A stretch of 42,151 nucleotides of DNA, from contig JBKBII010000014.1 of assembly GCA_046299415.1 (NCBI GenBank), positions 1-42,151 of the forward strand. The letters run 5' to 3'. The notes under the pieces are model-generated. The model was given only the letters and a program-made list of their open reading frames with translations, was not told the DNA's origin and searched no databases. How positions within the stretch are numbered: position 1 is the stretch's first letter; each line of letters begins with the position of its first letter. Made by a program: the position numbers and the translations under genes. This document shows, in pieces, positions 1 through 7,001 of the stretch. The DNA comes from JBKBII01 sp046299415 (GTDB taxonomy: Bacteria > Pseudomonadota > Gammaproteobacteria > Ectothiorhodospirales > Ectothiorhodospiraceae).

Positions 1-983
1 GGGCGATGCACCGGCTCGCGGAGCAGGCGCACCCGGCCTTCCCGGTCACCATCTACTACGCCTTCAAGCAGTCGGAGACCGAGAACGACGCTGGCACCGC
101 GAGCACCGGCTGGGAGACCTTTCTCGACGCCGTGATCCGCGCCGGCTTTGCCATCACCGGCACCTGGCCGATGCGCACGGAAAGGGGCGCACGTTCGATT
201 GGCATTGGCACCAACGCGCTCGCCTCCAGCATCGTGCTGGTCTGCCGCAAGCGCGCGGCGGAGGCGCCGGTGGCGAGCCGCCGCGAGTTTCTGCGCGAAT
301 TGAATGCAAGCTTACCCGAGGCGCTCGAGGCGATGACCCGCGGCGGGGTCAATTCGCCGGTGGCACCGGTGGATTTATCGCAAGCCATCATCGGCCCGGG
401 CATGGCGATCTTCAGCCAGTACGCCGCGGTGCTGGAAGCCGACGGCACGCCGATGACGGTGAAAACCGCCCTGCGCCTCATCAACCGCTTTCTCGCCGAG
501 GACGATTTCGACGCCGACACCCAGTTCTGCCTGCACTGGTTCGAGGGCCAGGGTTGGGCTACCGGCAAGTATGGCGAAGCCGACGTGCTCGCCCGCGCCA
601 AGGGCACGGCGGTCGATGCGCTGCTGGCTGCCGGTGTCGTCGACGCCCGCAAGGGCAGCGTGCGGCTCCTGAAGTGGCAGGAATACCCGGCCGACTGGTC
701 GCCCGAGCGTGATACGCGCACCCCGATATGGGAGGCGCTGCATCAGCTGATCCGCGCGCTCAACCAGGACGGCGAAGCGGTCGCCGGGGCGCTACTCGCC
801 GGCATGCCGCAACATGCCGAGCCGGTCCGCGCGCTCGCCTACCGCCTCTACACGCTGTGCGAGCGCAAGGGCTGGGCCGAAGAAGCGCGTGCCTACAACG
901 AGTTGGTCGCCGCTTGGTCTGGAATTGAACAAGCATCTGCGGATGCGGGCATCGTCGGCTCGCAGGCGCAACTTGACATCTGA
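1..983 (+). CDS. DUF1156-type DNA methylase-like protein, C-terminal part (5' partial)
   Basis: The frame is open to the left edge, so only about 327 C-terminal residues are present. The segment reading SSIVLVCRKR, then PGMAIFSQYAAVLEADG, resembles the C-terminal half of DUF1156 proteins. These are large methylase-like proteins often encoded next to DUF499 ATPases in defence islands. The catalytic methylase motifs would lie upstream and cannot be checked here. The gene stops 13 bases before the DUF499 start, so the two are probably co-transcribed. By family knowledge the protein would modify host DNA or take part in phage restriction; this is inference. The family call rests on remembered sequence character and on the DUF499 neighbour. 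Confidence 0.75.
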   Translation, partial: AMHRLAEQAHPAFPVTIYYAFKQSETENDAGTASTGWETFLDAVIRAGFAITGTWPMRTERGARSIGIGTNALASSIVLVCRKRAAEAPVASRREFLRELNASLPEALEAMTRGGVNSPVAPVDLSQAIIGPGMAIFSQYAAVLEADGTPMTVKTALRLINRFLAEDDFDADTQFCLHWFEGQGWATGKYGEADVLARAKGTAVDALLAAGVVDARKGSVRLLKWQEYPADWSPERDTRTPIWEALHQLIRALNQDGEAVAGALLAGMPQHAEPVRALAYRLYTLCERKGWAEEARAYNELVAAWSGIEQASADAGIVGSQAQLDI

Positions 984-996
984 TCGGGGAATAACC

Positions 997-3849
997 ATGG
1001 CTTTGAAACCCTGGCGCGAAGTCGCTGTACCGCACGAAGACGTACTCAAGGGCACGTTTCAGCAGGCTGAGTTTGCGGCTGACTTGTCGCGAGTGCACGT
1101 GGGCACGGCCACGGGCGAGTACCAGAACCCGGTTCTGTTCTTCCAGCGCACCTTCATCACCGAGGGCATGCGGTTGCTTCTCGACTCAGTGGTGAAGCGC
1201 CTCTCGGGCAAGGGCGGCGACCCGGTCATCCAGCTGCAGACGGCCTTCGGCGGCGGCAAGACGCACACGATGCTGGCGGTCTATCACCTGGCCAAAGGTG
1301 AGGTACCAGCCAGCGACCTGCAAGGCGTGGCGGCTATCCTGGACGCGGCGCAGATCACCGAACTGCCCCGCGCTCGCGTCGCGGTGCTCGACGGCATCAA
1401 GTCGTCACCCAACCAACCCATCAAGCGCGAGGGGCAGGTGGTGCGCACGCTGTGGGGCGACCTGGCGTGGCAGCTGGGCGGTGCAGAAGGTTATGCGCTC
1501 GTGGCCGACGCCGACACGTCGGGCACATCGCCGGGCAAGGCGGTGCTGGAGACGCTGCTGGCGCGGTGTGCGCCGTGCGTCATCCTCATCGACGAGCTGG
1601 TGGCCTATGTGCGCCAGTTCGAAGAAGGCAAGGCCCTCACCGGCGGGACCTTCGATTCCAACCTGTCGTTCGTGCAGGCGCTGACCGAGGCGTTGAAGGC
1701 CGTGCCGACGGCGGTACTGCTGGCGTCGCTACCGGAGTCGAACAAGGAAGCCGGCAGCCAGCGCGGCGTGAAGGCGCTGGAGGCGCTGGCGCACTACTTC
1801 GGCCGCGTGCAGGCACTGTGGAAGCCGGTGGCAACCGAGGAGGCCTTCGAGATCGTGCGGCGGCGCTTATTCGCGTCGATCAACGACAAGCTGGCGATGG
1901 AGTCGGTGTGCCGCGCCTTCGCGGACTTCTACACCGCCAACCGCGACGACTTTCCGCAGGAGACGCAGGAGAGCCGCTACTTCGAGCGCCTGGTCCACGC
2001 CTACCCCATCCACCCTGAGGTGTTCGACCGGCTCTACGACGACTGGTCGACGCTGGACAATTTCCAGCGCACCCGCGGCGTGCTGAAGATGATGGCCAAG
2101 GTGATCCACCGCCTGTGGAAGGACGGCAACAACGACCCGCTCATCATGCCCGGCAGCCTGCCGCTGTACGACGCCGATGTCCGCAACGAGGTCATCTACT
2201 ACCTGCCGCAAGGCTGGGACCCGGTGATCGAACGCGACGTAGACGGTGAGCGCGCCGAGACCACCGAGATCGAGAACAAGGACACCCGCTTCGGCAGCGT
2301 GCAGGCCTGCCGCCGTGCGGCGCGAGCGGTGTTCCTGGGCAGCGCGCCCAGCACCACGAACCAGCTGGTACGCGGTCTGGAGCTCGAACGCGTGATGCTC
2401 GGCATCGTTCAGCCCGGTCAGCAGATCGGGCTGTTCAAGGACGCACTGCGCCGGCTCGGTGACCGGCTGCACTACCTCAACCACGCCAACAATCGCTTCT
2501 GGCTCGACACGCGGCCCAACTTGCGGCGCGAGATGGAAGAGCGCAAGCGCCGATTCCAGGACAAGGAGGACGTGTTCCCGACCGTCCGCGAGCGCGTGCA
2601 GCGCGGCTTTGCCAGCGGCGTGTTTGGTGGCATCCACGTCTTCACCGACAGCGGCGATGTGCCCGACGATTGGGCCCTGCGCCTGGTGGTGCTGCCCCCC
2701 GACGCGGCCTTCAGCAAGAGCGGTCAGAGCCTGGCTATCGACCGCGCGGGCGAGATCCTCAAGAAGCGCGGCGAACAGCCCCGCTTCAAACAGAACCGCT
2801 TGATCTTCCTGGCGGCCGACTACGACAGCGTCAGCCGCCTGAAGGACCATGTGCGCTCGTTCCTCGCATGGCGCAGCATCGTTGCCGACTACAAGGACAA
2901 CCGCATCGTCCTCGACAACCTGATGGCCAAGCAGGCAAATGCCAGCCTGGAGCAGGCCGAGGAGACCATGCGCCGCATGATCCGCGAGACCTACAAGTGG
3001 ATCGTGGCGCCGATGCAGGAGGCCCGGCCTGGCAAGGGTCTGTCTGAGCTGCGGTGGGAGCACTTCCAGGTCAACCCCGGCGCGCAGAACTGGGCGCAAG
3101 AGGTCGAGCGCGTGCTGAAGGAAAACGAGCTGCTCATCACCGAATGGGCACCGATCCACCTGGCCAAGGTGCTGAAGGACTGGTTCTGGAAGGACGACGC
3201 CAAGGAGACCAGCGCCTTGAATGTCTGGCAGCAGAGCTGCCAGCAGCTCTACCTGCCCCGCCTGAAGGACGACACGGTCTTCCGGCTGACGATGGCCGCA
3301 GGCGCCGAAAGCCGCGACTTCTTCGGCTTCGCGCAGGGCAAGGACGATGGTCACTACGTCGGGTTCAGCTACGGCAAGCGCACGTCGCTGATCATGGACT
3401 CGTCGTTGCTGCTGATCGAGCCGTTCGCGGCGGCGGCCTACATGGAGCCGCAGACTGTGACAGAGGGAGGCTCGCAGGCAGGACCCGCTGACACCGGCGG
3501 GGGCGCATCCACCACGACCGTGACCACCGGCGGTGGTGACGACACACCCGGCGGCGAAAACTCGGGCAAGGGCGGAGACCGGTCAGGCACGGGCGCCGGC
3601 GGCCAGGCCTTGAAGAAGCAGTTCTACGGCAGCATCGAACTCGACCCGATCCTGGCGAAGAAGAAGTTCGCCCACCTGGTCGACGACGTCGTCCAGCACT
3701 TCACCATGCGCACCGGCGTGAAGGTCAAGATCGCCATCGAGATCCAGGCCGAATCGGCCACTGGCTTCGACGACGGGCTGCAGCGCGCCGTGAAGGAGAA
3801 CTGCAACGTGCTGAAGTTCAAGATCGCTGAGTTCGAGTCGGGCGAGTAA
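997..3849 (+). CDS. DUF499 domain-containing P-loop ATPase (defence-associated)
   Basis: The 950-residue protein starts at the ATG at 997, preceded by GGGGA; the open frame continues upstream, but the MALKPWREV start fits the family. Walker A is AFGGGKTHT at about residues 83-91 and Walker B is CVILIDE at about 194-200, giving an AAA-like ATPase domain in the N-terminal third. A Gly/Thr/Asp-rich, probably disordered linker lies at about 823-870, followed by a short C-terminal domain. DUF499 proteins are large ATPases that co-occur with DUF1156 methylases in defence islands, and NCBI family names call both anti-phage-associated. The likely role is an ATP-driven motor or switch in a DNA-modification-based defence. 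The gene appears intact, unlike the two genes after it. Confidence 0.85.
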   Translation: MALKPWREVAVPHEDVLKGTFQQAEFAADLSRVHVGTATGEYQNPVLFFQRTFITEGMRLLLDSVVKRLSGKGGDPVIQLQTAFGGGKTHTMLAVYHLAKGEVPASDLQGVAAILDAAQITELPRARVAVLDGIKSSPNQPIKREGQVVRTLWGDLAWQLGGAEGYALVADADTSGTSPGKAVLETLLARCAPCVILIDELVAYVRQFEEGKALTGGTFDSNLSFVQALTEALKAVPTAVLLASLPESNKEAGSQRGVKALEALAHYFGRVQALWKPVATEEAFEIVRRRLFASINDKLAMESVCRAFADFYTANRDDFPQETQESRYFERLVHAYPIHPEVFDRLYDDWSTLDNFQRTRGVLKMMAKVIHRLWKDGNNDPLIMPGSLPLYDADVRNEVIYYLPQGWDPVIERDVDGERAETTEIENKDTRFGSVQACRRAARAVFLGSAPSTTNQLVRGLELERVMLGIVQPGQQIGLFKDALRRLGDRLHYLNHANNRFWLDTRPNLRREMEERKRRFQDKEDVFPTVRERVQRGFASGVFGGIHVFTDSGDVPDDWALRLVVLPPDAAFSKSGQSLAIDRAGEILKKRGEQPRFKQNRLIFLAADYDSVSRLKDHVRSFLAWRSIVADYKDNRIVLDNLMAKQANASLEQAEETMRRMIRETYKWIVAPMQEARPGKGLSELRWEHFQVNPGAQNWAQEVERVLKENELLITEWAPIHLAKVLKDWFWKDDAKETSALNVWQQSCQQLYLPRLKDDTVFRLTMAAGAESRDFFGFAQGKDDGHYVGFSYGKRTSLIMDSSLLLIEPFAAAAYMEPQTVTEGGSQAGPADTGGGASTTTVTTGGGDDTPGGENSGKGGDRSGTGAGGQALKKQFYGSIELDPILAKKKFAHLVDDVVQHFTMRTGVKVKIAIEIQAESATGFDDGLQRAVKENCNVLKFKIAEFESGE

Positions 3850-3860
3850 GGAGATCTGCT

Positions 3861-4091
3861 GTGGGCATCATCGACAAGACCACCCACCGCCTCACGTGCC
3901 CGCAGTGCGGCGCGTCCGAAACGGCCGACGTACTCGACAAGGGGTCGAACTGAAGCGGTTCACACTGGCAGAGTGGCGCGAAGCTCGAGCGCTTCGACAC
4001 GACGTGGTCAGGTGGTGACAGCGCAGAGCTCGATCTTGTTTCGGCGACCTGCAAGCTGTGCTCCGTTCCCGCTCAACGGGAAGTCCGGTAG
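3861..4091 (+). pseudogene. Small zinc-ribbon protein with an in-frame TGA
   Basis: A GTG start at 3861, 11 bases after the DUF499 stop and preceded by AAGGAG, opens MGIIDKTTHRLTCPQCG. The frame meets TGA at 3951-3953 after 30 residues. The same frame then continues for 45 sensible residues (SGSHWQSGAKLERFDTTW, later ATCKLCS) to a TAG at 4089-4091. Two CxxC pairs, one on each side of the TGA, make a single zinc ribbon, so the full unit is about 76 residues. Related proteins, from memory, have tryptophan near this point (GSNWSGS-like), so the TGA is most simply a TGG-to-TGA change. Without readthrough, only the first CxxC is made. The function of this small family is unknown; its place suggests an accessory subunit of the DUF1156/DUF499 cassette. 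Confidence 0.65.
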
Positions 4092-4137
4092 GGTCAACCA
4101 CTTCGACTGGGTCACAGCAACCGAGGAAGCCGCCACC

Positions 4138-4443
4138 ATGGGACGACTGATTAATGGGGATGACGGCTTGCCCGCTGAGGACCTTGGTGTCTGAGCGAAG
4201 GAGAAGCACCAGTACCTCTGTCGCTACATCGATATCTCGCGGGCGGTCCGTTCTGGATGGACAGCGCCAGGCAAAGCTGGTGCCACATTCATCGATCCGT
4301 ATTGTGGTCCAGGGCGCTCGAAAGTTCGTGATACAGGCGAATGCATTGACGGGGGCGCGGTAGCTGCCTGGAAGAAGAGCTGCGAGGGTGGCACCCCGTT
4401 CACGCACGTCTACATGGGCGACCTCGACGCGCAAAGGCGTGAG
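4138..4443 (+). pseudogene. tcmP: TcmP (three-Cys-motif partner) family gene, in-frame TGA and 3' truncation
   Basis: The ATG at 4138 opens MGRLINGDDGLPAEDLGV, then TGA at 4192-4194. The frame continues as AKEKHQYLCRYIDISRAVR, KAGATFIDPYCGPGR, RDTGECIDGGAVAAWKKS and HVYMGDLDAQRRE. This is the N-terminal third of a TcmP family protein, in which the sequence before AKEKH is typically GVW or GAW, so the TGA again replaces tryptophan. Homology ends near 4443, where phage holin sequence on the other strand begins, so roughly two thirds of the gene is missing. TcmP proteins are usually partners of Gp37/Gp68-type three-Cys-motif proteins in mobile DNA; no such partner is seen here. The gene is almost certainly non-functional. 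Confidence 0.65.
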
Positions 4444-4702
4444 GCCAGCGCACTCGGGATCGCTGGCTCTGGGCCGCGACCGCCTCGCGCAGCGTTTCGA
4501 TGGCGCCAACGTTCCACGCGGCATCGGCCCCTGCGCCGATCTCCGACATGCGCTGGGCGCCGCGCAGCTTCTCGAACTCCAGCGCCTTGTCCTGCGTGGC
4601 CAGCTCATGACCGCGCTCGCCCTTGCGGTCCAACCACTTCAGGACCTCGGGTGCCAGACGAAAGGCTCCGCCGAGGAGGCCACCGAGCAACGTCTCGATC
4701 AT
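4400..4702 (-). CDS. Truncated phage 3TM holin (GTA_holin_3TM-like) fused to a foreign tail
   Basis: Read on the minus strand from the ATG at 4702, the protein begins METLLGG-like (MIETLLGGLLGGAFRLAP) and continues EVLKWLDRK, DKALEFEKLRGAQRMSEIG and AAWNVGAIETLREAV. This is the N-terminal half of the 3TM holin family (PF11351). The start overlaps the stop of the DUF6127-like gene by ATGA, as in a phage lysis cassette. The normal sequence ends near 4445; the last 15 or so residues are the antisense of the broken TcmP gene. The C-terminal transmembrane segments are lost, so it is unlikely to work. The open frame is about 100 residues. Confidence 0.55.
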   Translation of the reverse strand: MIETLLGGLLGGAFRLAPEVLKWLDRKGERGHELATQDKALEFEKLRGAQRMSEIGAGADAAWNVGAIETLREAVAAQSQRSRVRWPHAFARRGRPCRRA

Positions 4703-5007
4703 TGGCCGCCTCCCATCAGCTTGAGCTTGATGGCAGCGCCCACCAGGAGCGCCGCCAGGATGCCGGTCGTGATGACCTTGATGACGGTCTGCCGGGCGGT
4801 GCGCCGTGCATCGCGCCAGGCTTCCAGCAGGTCGCCCAGTTCGTGGATGTCCTTCGCTGCGCTGCCGTTCTCCAGCCCCAGGTGGGCCAGGGCACGCTCG
4901 GCGCGCCGCTCGGTGGCGCGGTCGAGCAAGTCGTCGAAGTCCTCGCGTCTCAGAAGCAGCATGTTCTCCACCAGCGCGGGCGGATCGGTCGGGATGGGAT
5001 CGGTCAT
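4699..5007 (-). CDS. DUF6127-like small phage membrane protein
   Basis: The 102-residue protein starts at ATG 5007 with a strong GGAGG five to six bases upstream. It has an acidic, Arg/Glu-rich helical N-terminal part (LLLRREDFDDLLDRATERRAERAL), a middle with IHELGDLLEAWRDARRTA, and one C-terminal transmembrane helix ending KLKLMGGGQ. This arrangement resembles DUF6127 proteins, which sit next to holin genes in many prophages. It overlaps the truncated holin gene by four bases. Both probably belong to a phage lysis or late-gene module left as a remnant. The exact role is unknown. Confidence 0.6.
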   Translation of the reverse strand: MTDPIPTDPPALVENMLLLRREDFDDLLDRATERRAERALAHLGLENGSAAKDIHELGDLLEAWRDARRTARQTVIKVITTGILAALLVGAAIKLKLMGGGQ

Positions 5008-5040
5008 CGTTTCCTCCAGGTGAACGAAGTTGCGGCGGAG

Positions 5041-5083
5041 CCAAAAGCAAAGCCCGCTCAGTGCTTGTGCAACTGGGCGGGCC
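5041..5083 (-). terminator. Hairpin with T-rich tail on minus strand
   Basis: GCCCGCTCAGT (5052-5062) pairs with ACTGGGCGGGC (5072-5082), one G:T pair, with a 9-base loop. On the minus strand it is followed by TTTGCTTTTGG, so it looks like a rho-independent terminator for leftward transcription entering from the right. It lies between two divergent genes, so the gene it once served may be lost or rearranged. Confidence 0.45.
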
Positions 5084-5100
5084 TCAGGGGTGAATCAGCT

Positions 5101-5369
5101 GTGGGTCAGACCTCGACGAGCTCGAGCGGCAGGCTGGTTACGGCGGCACGCATCAACCTTTACGACCCGCCCGAACCCGGCAAATCGCGCTCGAAGGTGA
5201 TCACGGTGGGGGGTGACGCGTCGCGGCCGCCTGAACCTGCACAAATTCGTCGTGGCGCTGCAGGCTAAGCTGGAGGGCCACCTCGTCGACTTGGGCATCC
5301 TGCATCAGCGCCCAGGAGGCGCCGCCGGAGGCCGGCATGGTGAACCAGCAGCCGGTGTACGAGGACTGA
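5101..5369 (+). pseudogene. Frame-shifted small phage-type gene
   Basis: A GTG at 5101, preceded by AGGGGTGA, opens a frame reading TAARINLYDPPEPGKSRSK and VITVGGDASRP, which stops at 5268. Overlapping it in the next frame is LHKFVVALQAKLEGHLVDLGIL, and in a third frame ISAQEAPPEAGMVNQQPVYED ending with TGA at 5367-5369. The three stretches join head to tail into one plausible protein of about 88 residues only if two frameshifts are allowed, near 5225-5235 and 5300-5310. I do not recognise the family. Its neighbours suggest a phage structural or accessory protein. Sequencing error is a possible alternative to decay. Confidence 0.4.
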
Positions 5370-5372
5370 TCG

Positions 5373-5516
5373 GTGTCGGCGCACGACGCTTGGGCTTTGG
5401 TGTGCCGTTTGTTCGCTGGCGGCACACCGGTCCTGCGCGCAGCACTGTCGCCCGGGGAGATCGACGTCTTGCCCGTCCTCGGGCGCGCAGTGCGGCCGGC
5501 TGCACTGGACCAGTGA
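5373..5516 (+). CDS. Small hypothetical phage-type protein
   Basis: GTG at 5373 is preceded by GAGGA at a good distance (5361-5365). It encodes 47 residues, MSAHDAWALVCRLFAGG, then VLRAALSPGEIDVLPVLGRAV. It begins 3 bases after the stop of the frame-shifted gene and ends 3 bases before the next GTG start, so the three look like one tightly packed phage-style operon. The residue composition and spacing support coding, but I recognise no domain. Confidence 0.4.
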   Translation: MSAHDAWALVCRLFAGGTPVLRAALSPGEIDVLPVLGRAVRPAALDQ

Positions 5517-5519
5517 TTC

Positions 5520-6335
5520 GTGCTCTGCCCGTACTGCCAGCAGCACCGATCGCAGGTTTGGGGTGACGGTCGCGGCGGGCGCACCTGCCATTGCCCTGAG
5601 TGCGGTCCGGTGTCGGTCGCGGCTGACGACGTGGCCGCGCTGGTGCTCGACGAGGACTGGCGGCGCCAGAAGCTGCGCCTCGCGCTGGAGATCGAGAGCC
5701 GTGATGGCGTCGACGATCTCGGCGCTGGCGTGTGGCGGCTGGGTGACTCACGGCGCTCGCCGGTGCTGCTCGCGCGCGACATCGTTCGTCTGTGGCGCGA
5801 GCCGGCGCTGCTGGACCGGGTGCGCGTGGCCGGTGTCAACATCCGGGTGATCACGCCGAAGCCCCGCGAAACGCGTGGCGCGCCCTTCGGGGCGGGCGTG
5901 GAATGGCTGGCGCTGGAGGATCGCTTCGCCTTCTACGGCGGCGGCATCTCGTTCATCGGCGCGCCTGGTGAACGGAGCCCGGTGCAGGCGGTCGACCCGA
6001 CGAGGCCGGTCCACGGGCCGTTCTCGGCCGACTTCAAGTGGGTGACGCTGCGCGACTGGCCTGACGGTCGTATCCGTTGTAGCGAAGGGCAGGCGGCGGT
6101 CTTCAGGTCGCTCTGGTCGTTCACGGGCGAGCCCATGACGGCAGAGCGCATCATGGATCGGGCTGGCCTCGACAGCGACAAGCTGATCGACCTGTTCAAG
6201 GTGAAGGCGCACGACAAGGGCAAGCCAGAAGCCGAAGGCCCGCTGGCCGCCTACCGGACCCTCGTGGTCACACGGCGGCGCCAGGGGCTGTACTCGATGC
6301 CCTGCGCGGCGGCGGCAGGCCTCGTTCCGGCATGA
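5520..6335 (+). CDS. N-terminal zinc-ribbon protein, phage/island associated, function unknown
   Basis: The 271-residue protein uses a GTG start at 5520, directly after a 47-residue ORF. It begins MLCPYCQQH and has a second CPECG at about residues 26-30, forming a four-cysteine zinc ribbon. The rest has no family I recognise. A middle region (GVEWLALEDRFAFYGGG, DWPDGRIRCSEGQA) is followed by a C-terminal part (FTGEPMTAERIMDRAGLDSDKLIDLFK) that reads like a winged-helix or helix-turn-helix unit. This suggests a nucleic-acid-binding or regulatory protein of the mobile element. It appears intact amid decayed neighbours. After it, to about 6560, there is no convincing gene; a 26-codon frame at 6368-6448 is too short to judge. 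Confidence 0.55.
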   Translation: MLCPYCQQHRSQVWGDGRGGRTCHCPECGPVSVAADDVAALVLDEDWRRQKLRLALEIESRDGVDDLGAGVWRLGDSRRSPVLLARDIVRLWREPALLDRVRVAGVNIRVITPKPRETRGAPFGAGVEWLALEDRFAFYGGGISFIGAPGERSPVQAVDPTRPVHGPFSADFKWVTLRDWPDGRIRCSEGQAAVFRSLWSFTGEPMTAERIMDRAGLDSDKLIDLFKVKAHDKGKPEAEGPLAAYRTLVVTRRRQGLYSMPCAAAAGLVPA

Positions 6336-6561
6336 TGCCGTGGTCATCCAAGCGCGATGGACAACCGATGGCAGTGACGCACGCGCAAGTCATGGCCACG
6401 AAAGGCCGCCTGCGTGTGCTCCGGCGAAGAAGTTGGCGCAGGTTTTGAGAGAACTAAGAGCAGAAGAGAGTCGAACCGGGCGACTTCAGGACGCCGGGCC
6501 GCCAAAGCGTGGCACATGCAGATCGGCGCCGCACCCCGCGTGGTGTCGCGGAACCCGGAAA

Positions 6562-6591
6562 TGAAAACGCCCAACCGAAGGATGTTGGGCG
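6562..6591 (-). terminator. Terminator of tRNA-Phe
   Basis: CGCCCAAC (6568-6575) and GTTGGGCG (6584-6591) form a perfect 8-bp stem with an 8-base loop. On the minus strand it is followed by TTTTC. It lies 9 bases past the tRNA 3' end and fits a rho-independent terminator. Confidence 0.8.
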
Positions 6592-6599
6592 TGGAAGTC

Positions 6600-6675
6600 T
6601 GGTGGCCGGGGACGGAATCGAACCGCCGACACGGGGATTTTCAATCCCCTGCTCTACCAACTGAGCTACCCGGCC
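6600..6675 (-). tRNA. tRNA-Phe (GAA)
   Basis: On the minus strand the acceptor stem GGCCGGG (from 6675) pairs with CCCGGCC, followed by discriminator A and an encoded CCA at 6602-6600. The D arm contains AGCTCAGTTGGTAGAGC, the anticodon arm is GGGGA-TTGAAAA-TCCCC with anticodon GAA, and the T loop is TTCGATT. Length is 76 bases. Mobile elements often integrate at tRNA 3' ends; the phage and defence genes lie on exactly that side. Confidence 0.97.
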
Positions 6676-6687
6676 ATAAGGCTGCGC

Positions 6688-6716
6688 ATTAAACCGACTC
6701 GAGACGGGTTAGTCAA
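6688..6716 (-). promoter_or_regulatory. Sigma-70 promoter of tRNA-Phe
   Basis: On the minus strand -35 TTGACT (6716-6711), a 17-base spacer and -10 TTTAAT (6693-6688) stand 12 bases before the tRNA 5' end. Match and spacing are close to consensus. Confidence 0.75.
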
Positions 6717-7001
6717 GCGACGCCCGACTTAAAGTCATCGAACCGAAACTTTCCGAATCGAGGCCGATCATCGAGCACGACGACGAGAACATCGTCGGCG
6801 CGTGTTCTTGCTCCCGAGTCTGGCGTTGCTCGCGACACCGAAAAGCAACCGATCTGGAGCAGTCTAGGACCCCGGGCTTGTATTTACGGCACGCCGCGCC
6901 TCTCGCGATGGCGCGCGTGGCCCTTGATCTCGCACAGGTGAACAACGCGCCATCGTCCGCAAGCCTGCGCTGGTCACAAGGCCCCACACCATCGAATGCG
7001 A
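6717..7001. other. Intergenic stretch without recognised gene
   Basis: Between the tRNA-Phe promoter and the rsmD stop I see no supported gene. Short open frames on both strands have no ribosome binding site or family resemblance. Confidence 0.5.

Noticed and set aside
1867..3354. A 495-codon minus-strand open frame inside the DUF499 gene.
   Set aside because: It is the antisense shadow of a well-supported gene in GC-rich DNA, and its residues are skewed as expected for that.
6447..6480. A tRNA T-arm-like sequence (GGTTCGACTC on the minus strand), possibly an att site or tRNA fragment.
   Set aside because: The bases flanking the loop do not pair into a T stem, and it does not repeat the tRNA-Phe 3' end.
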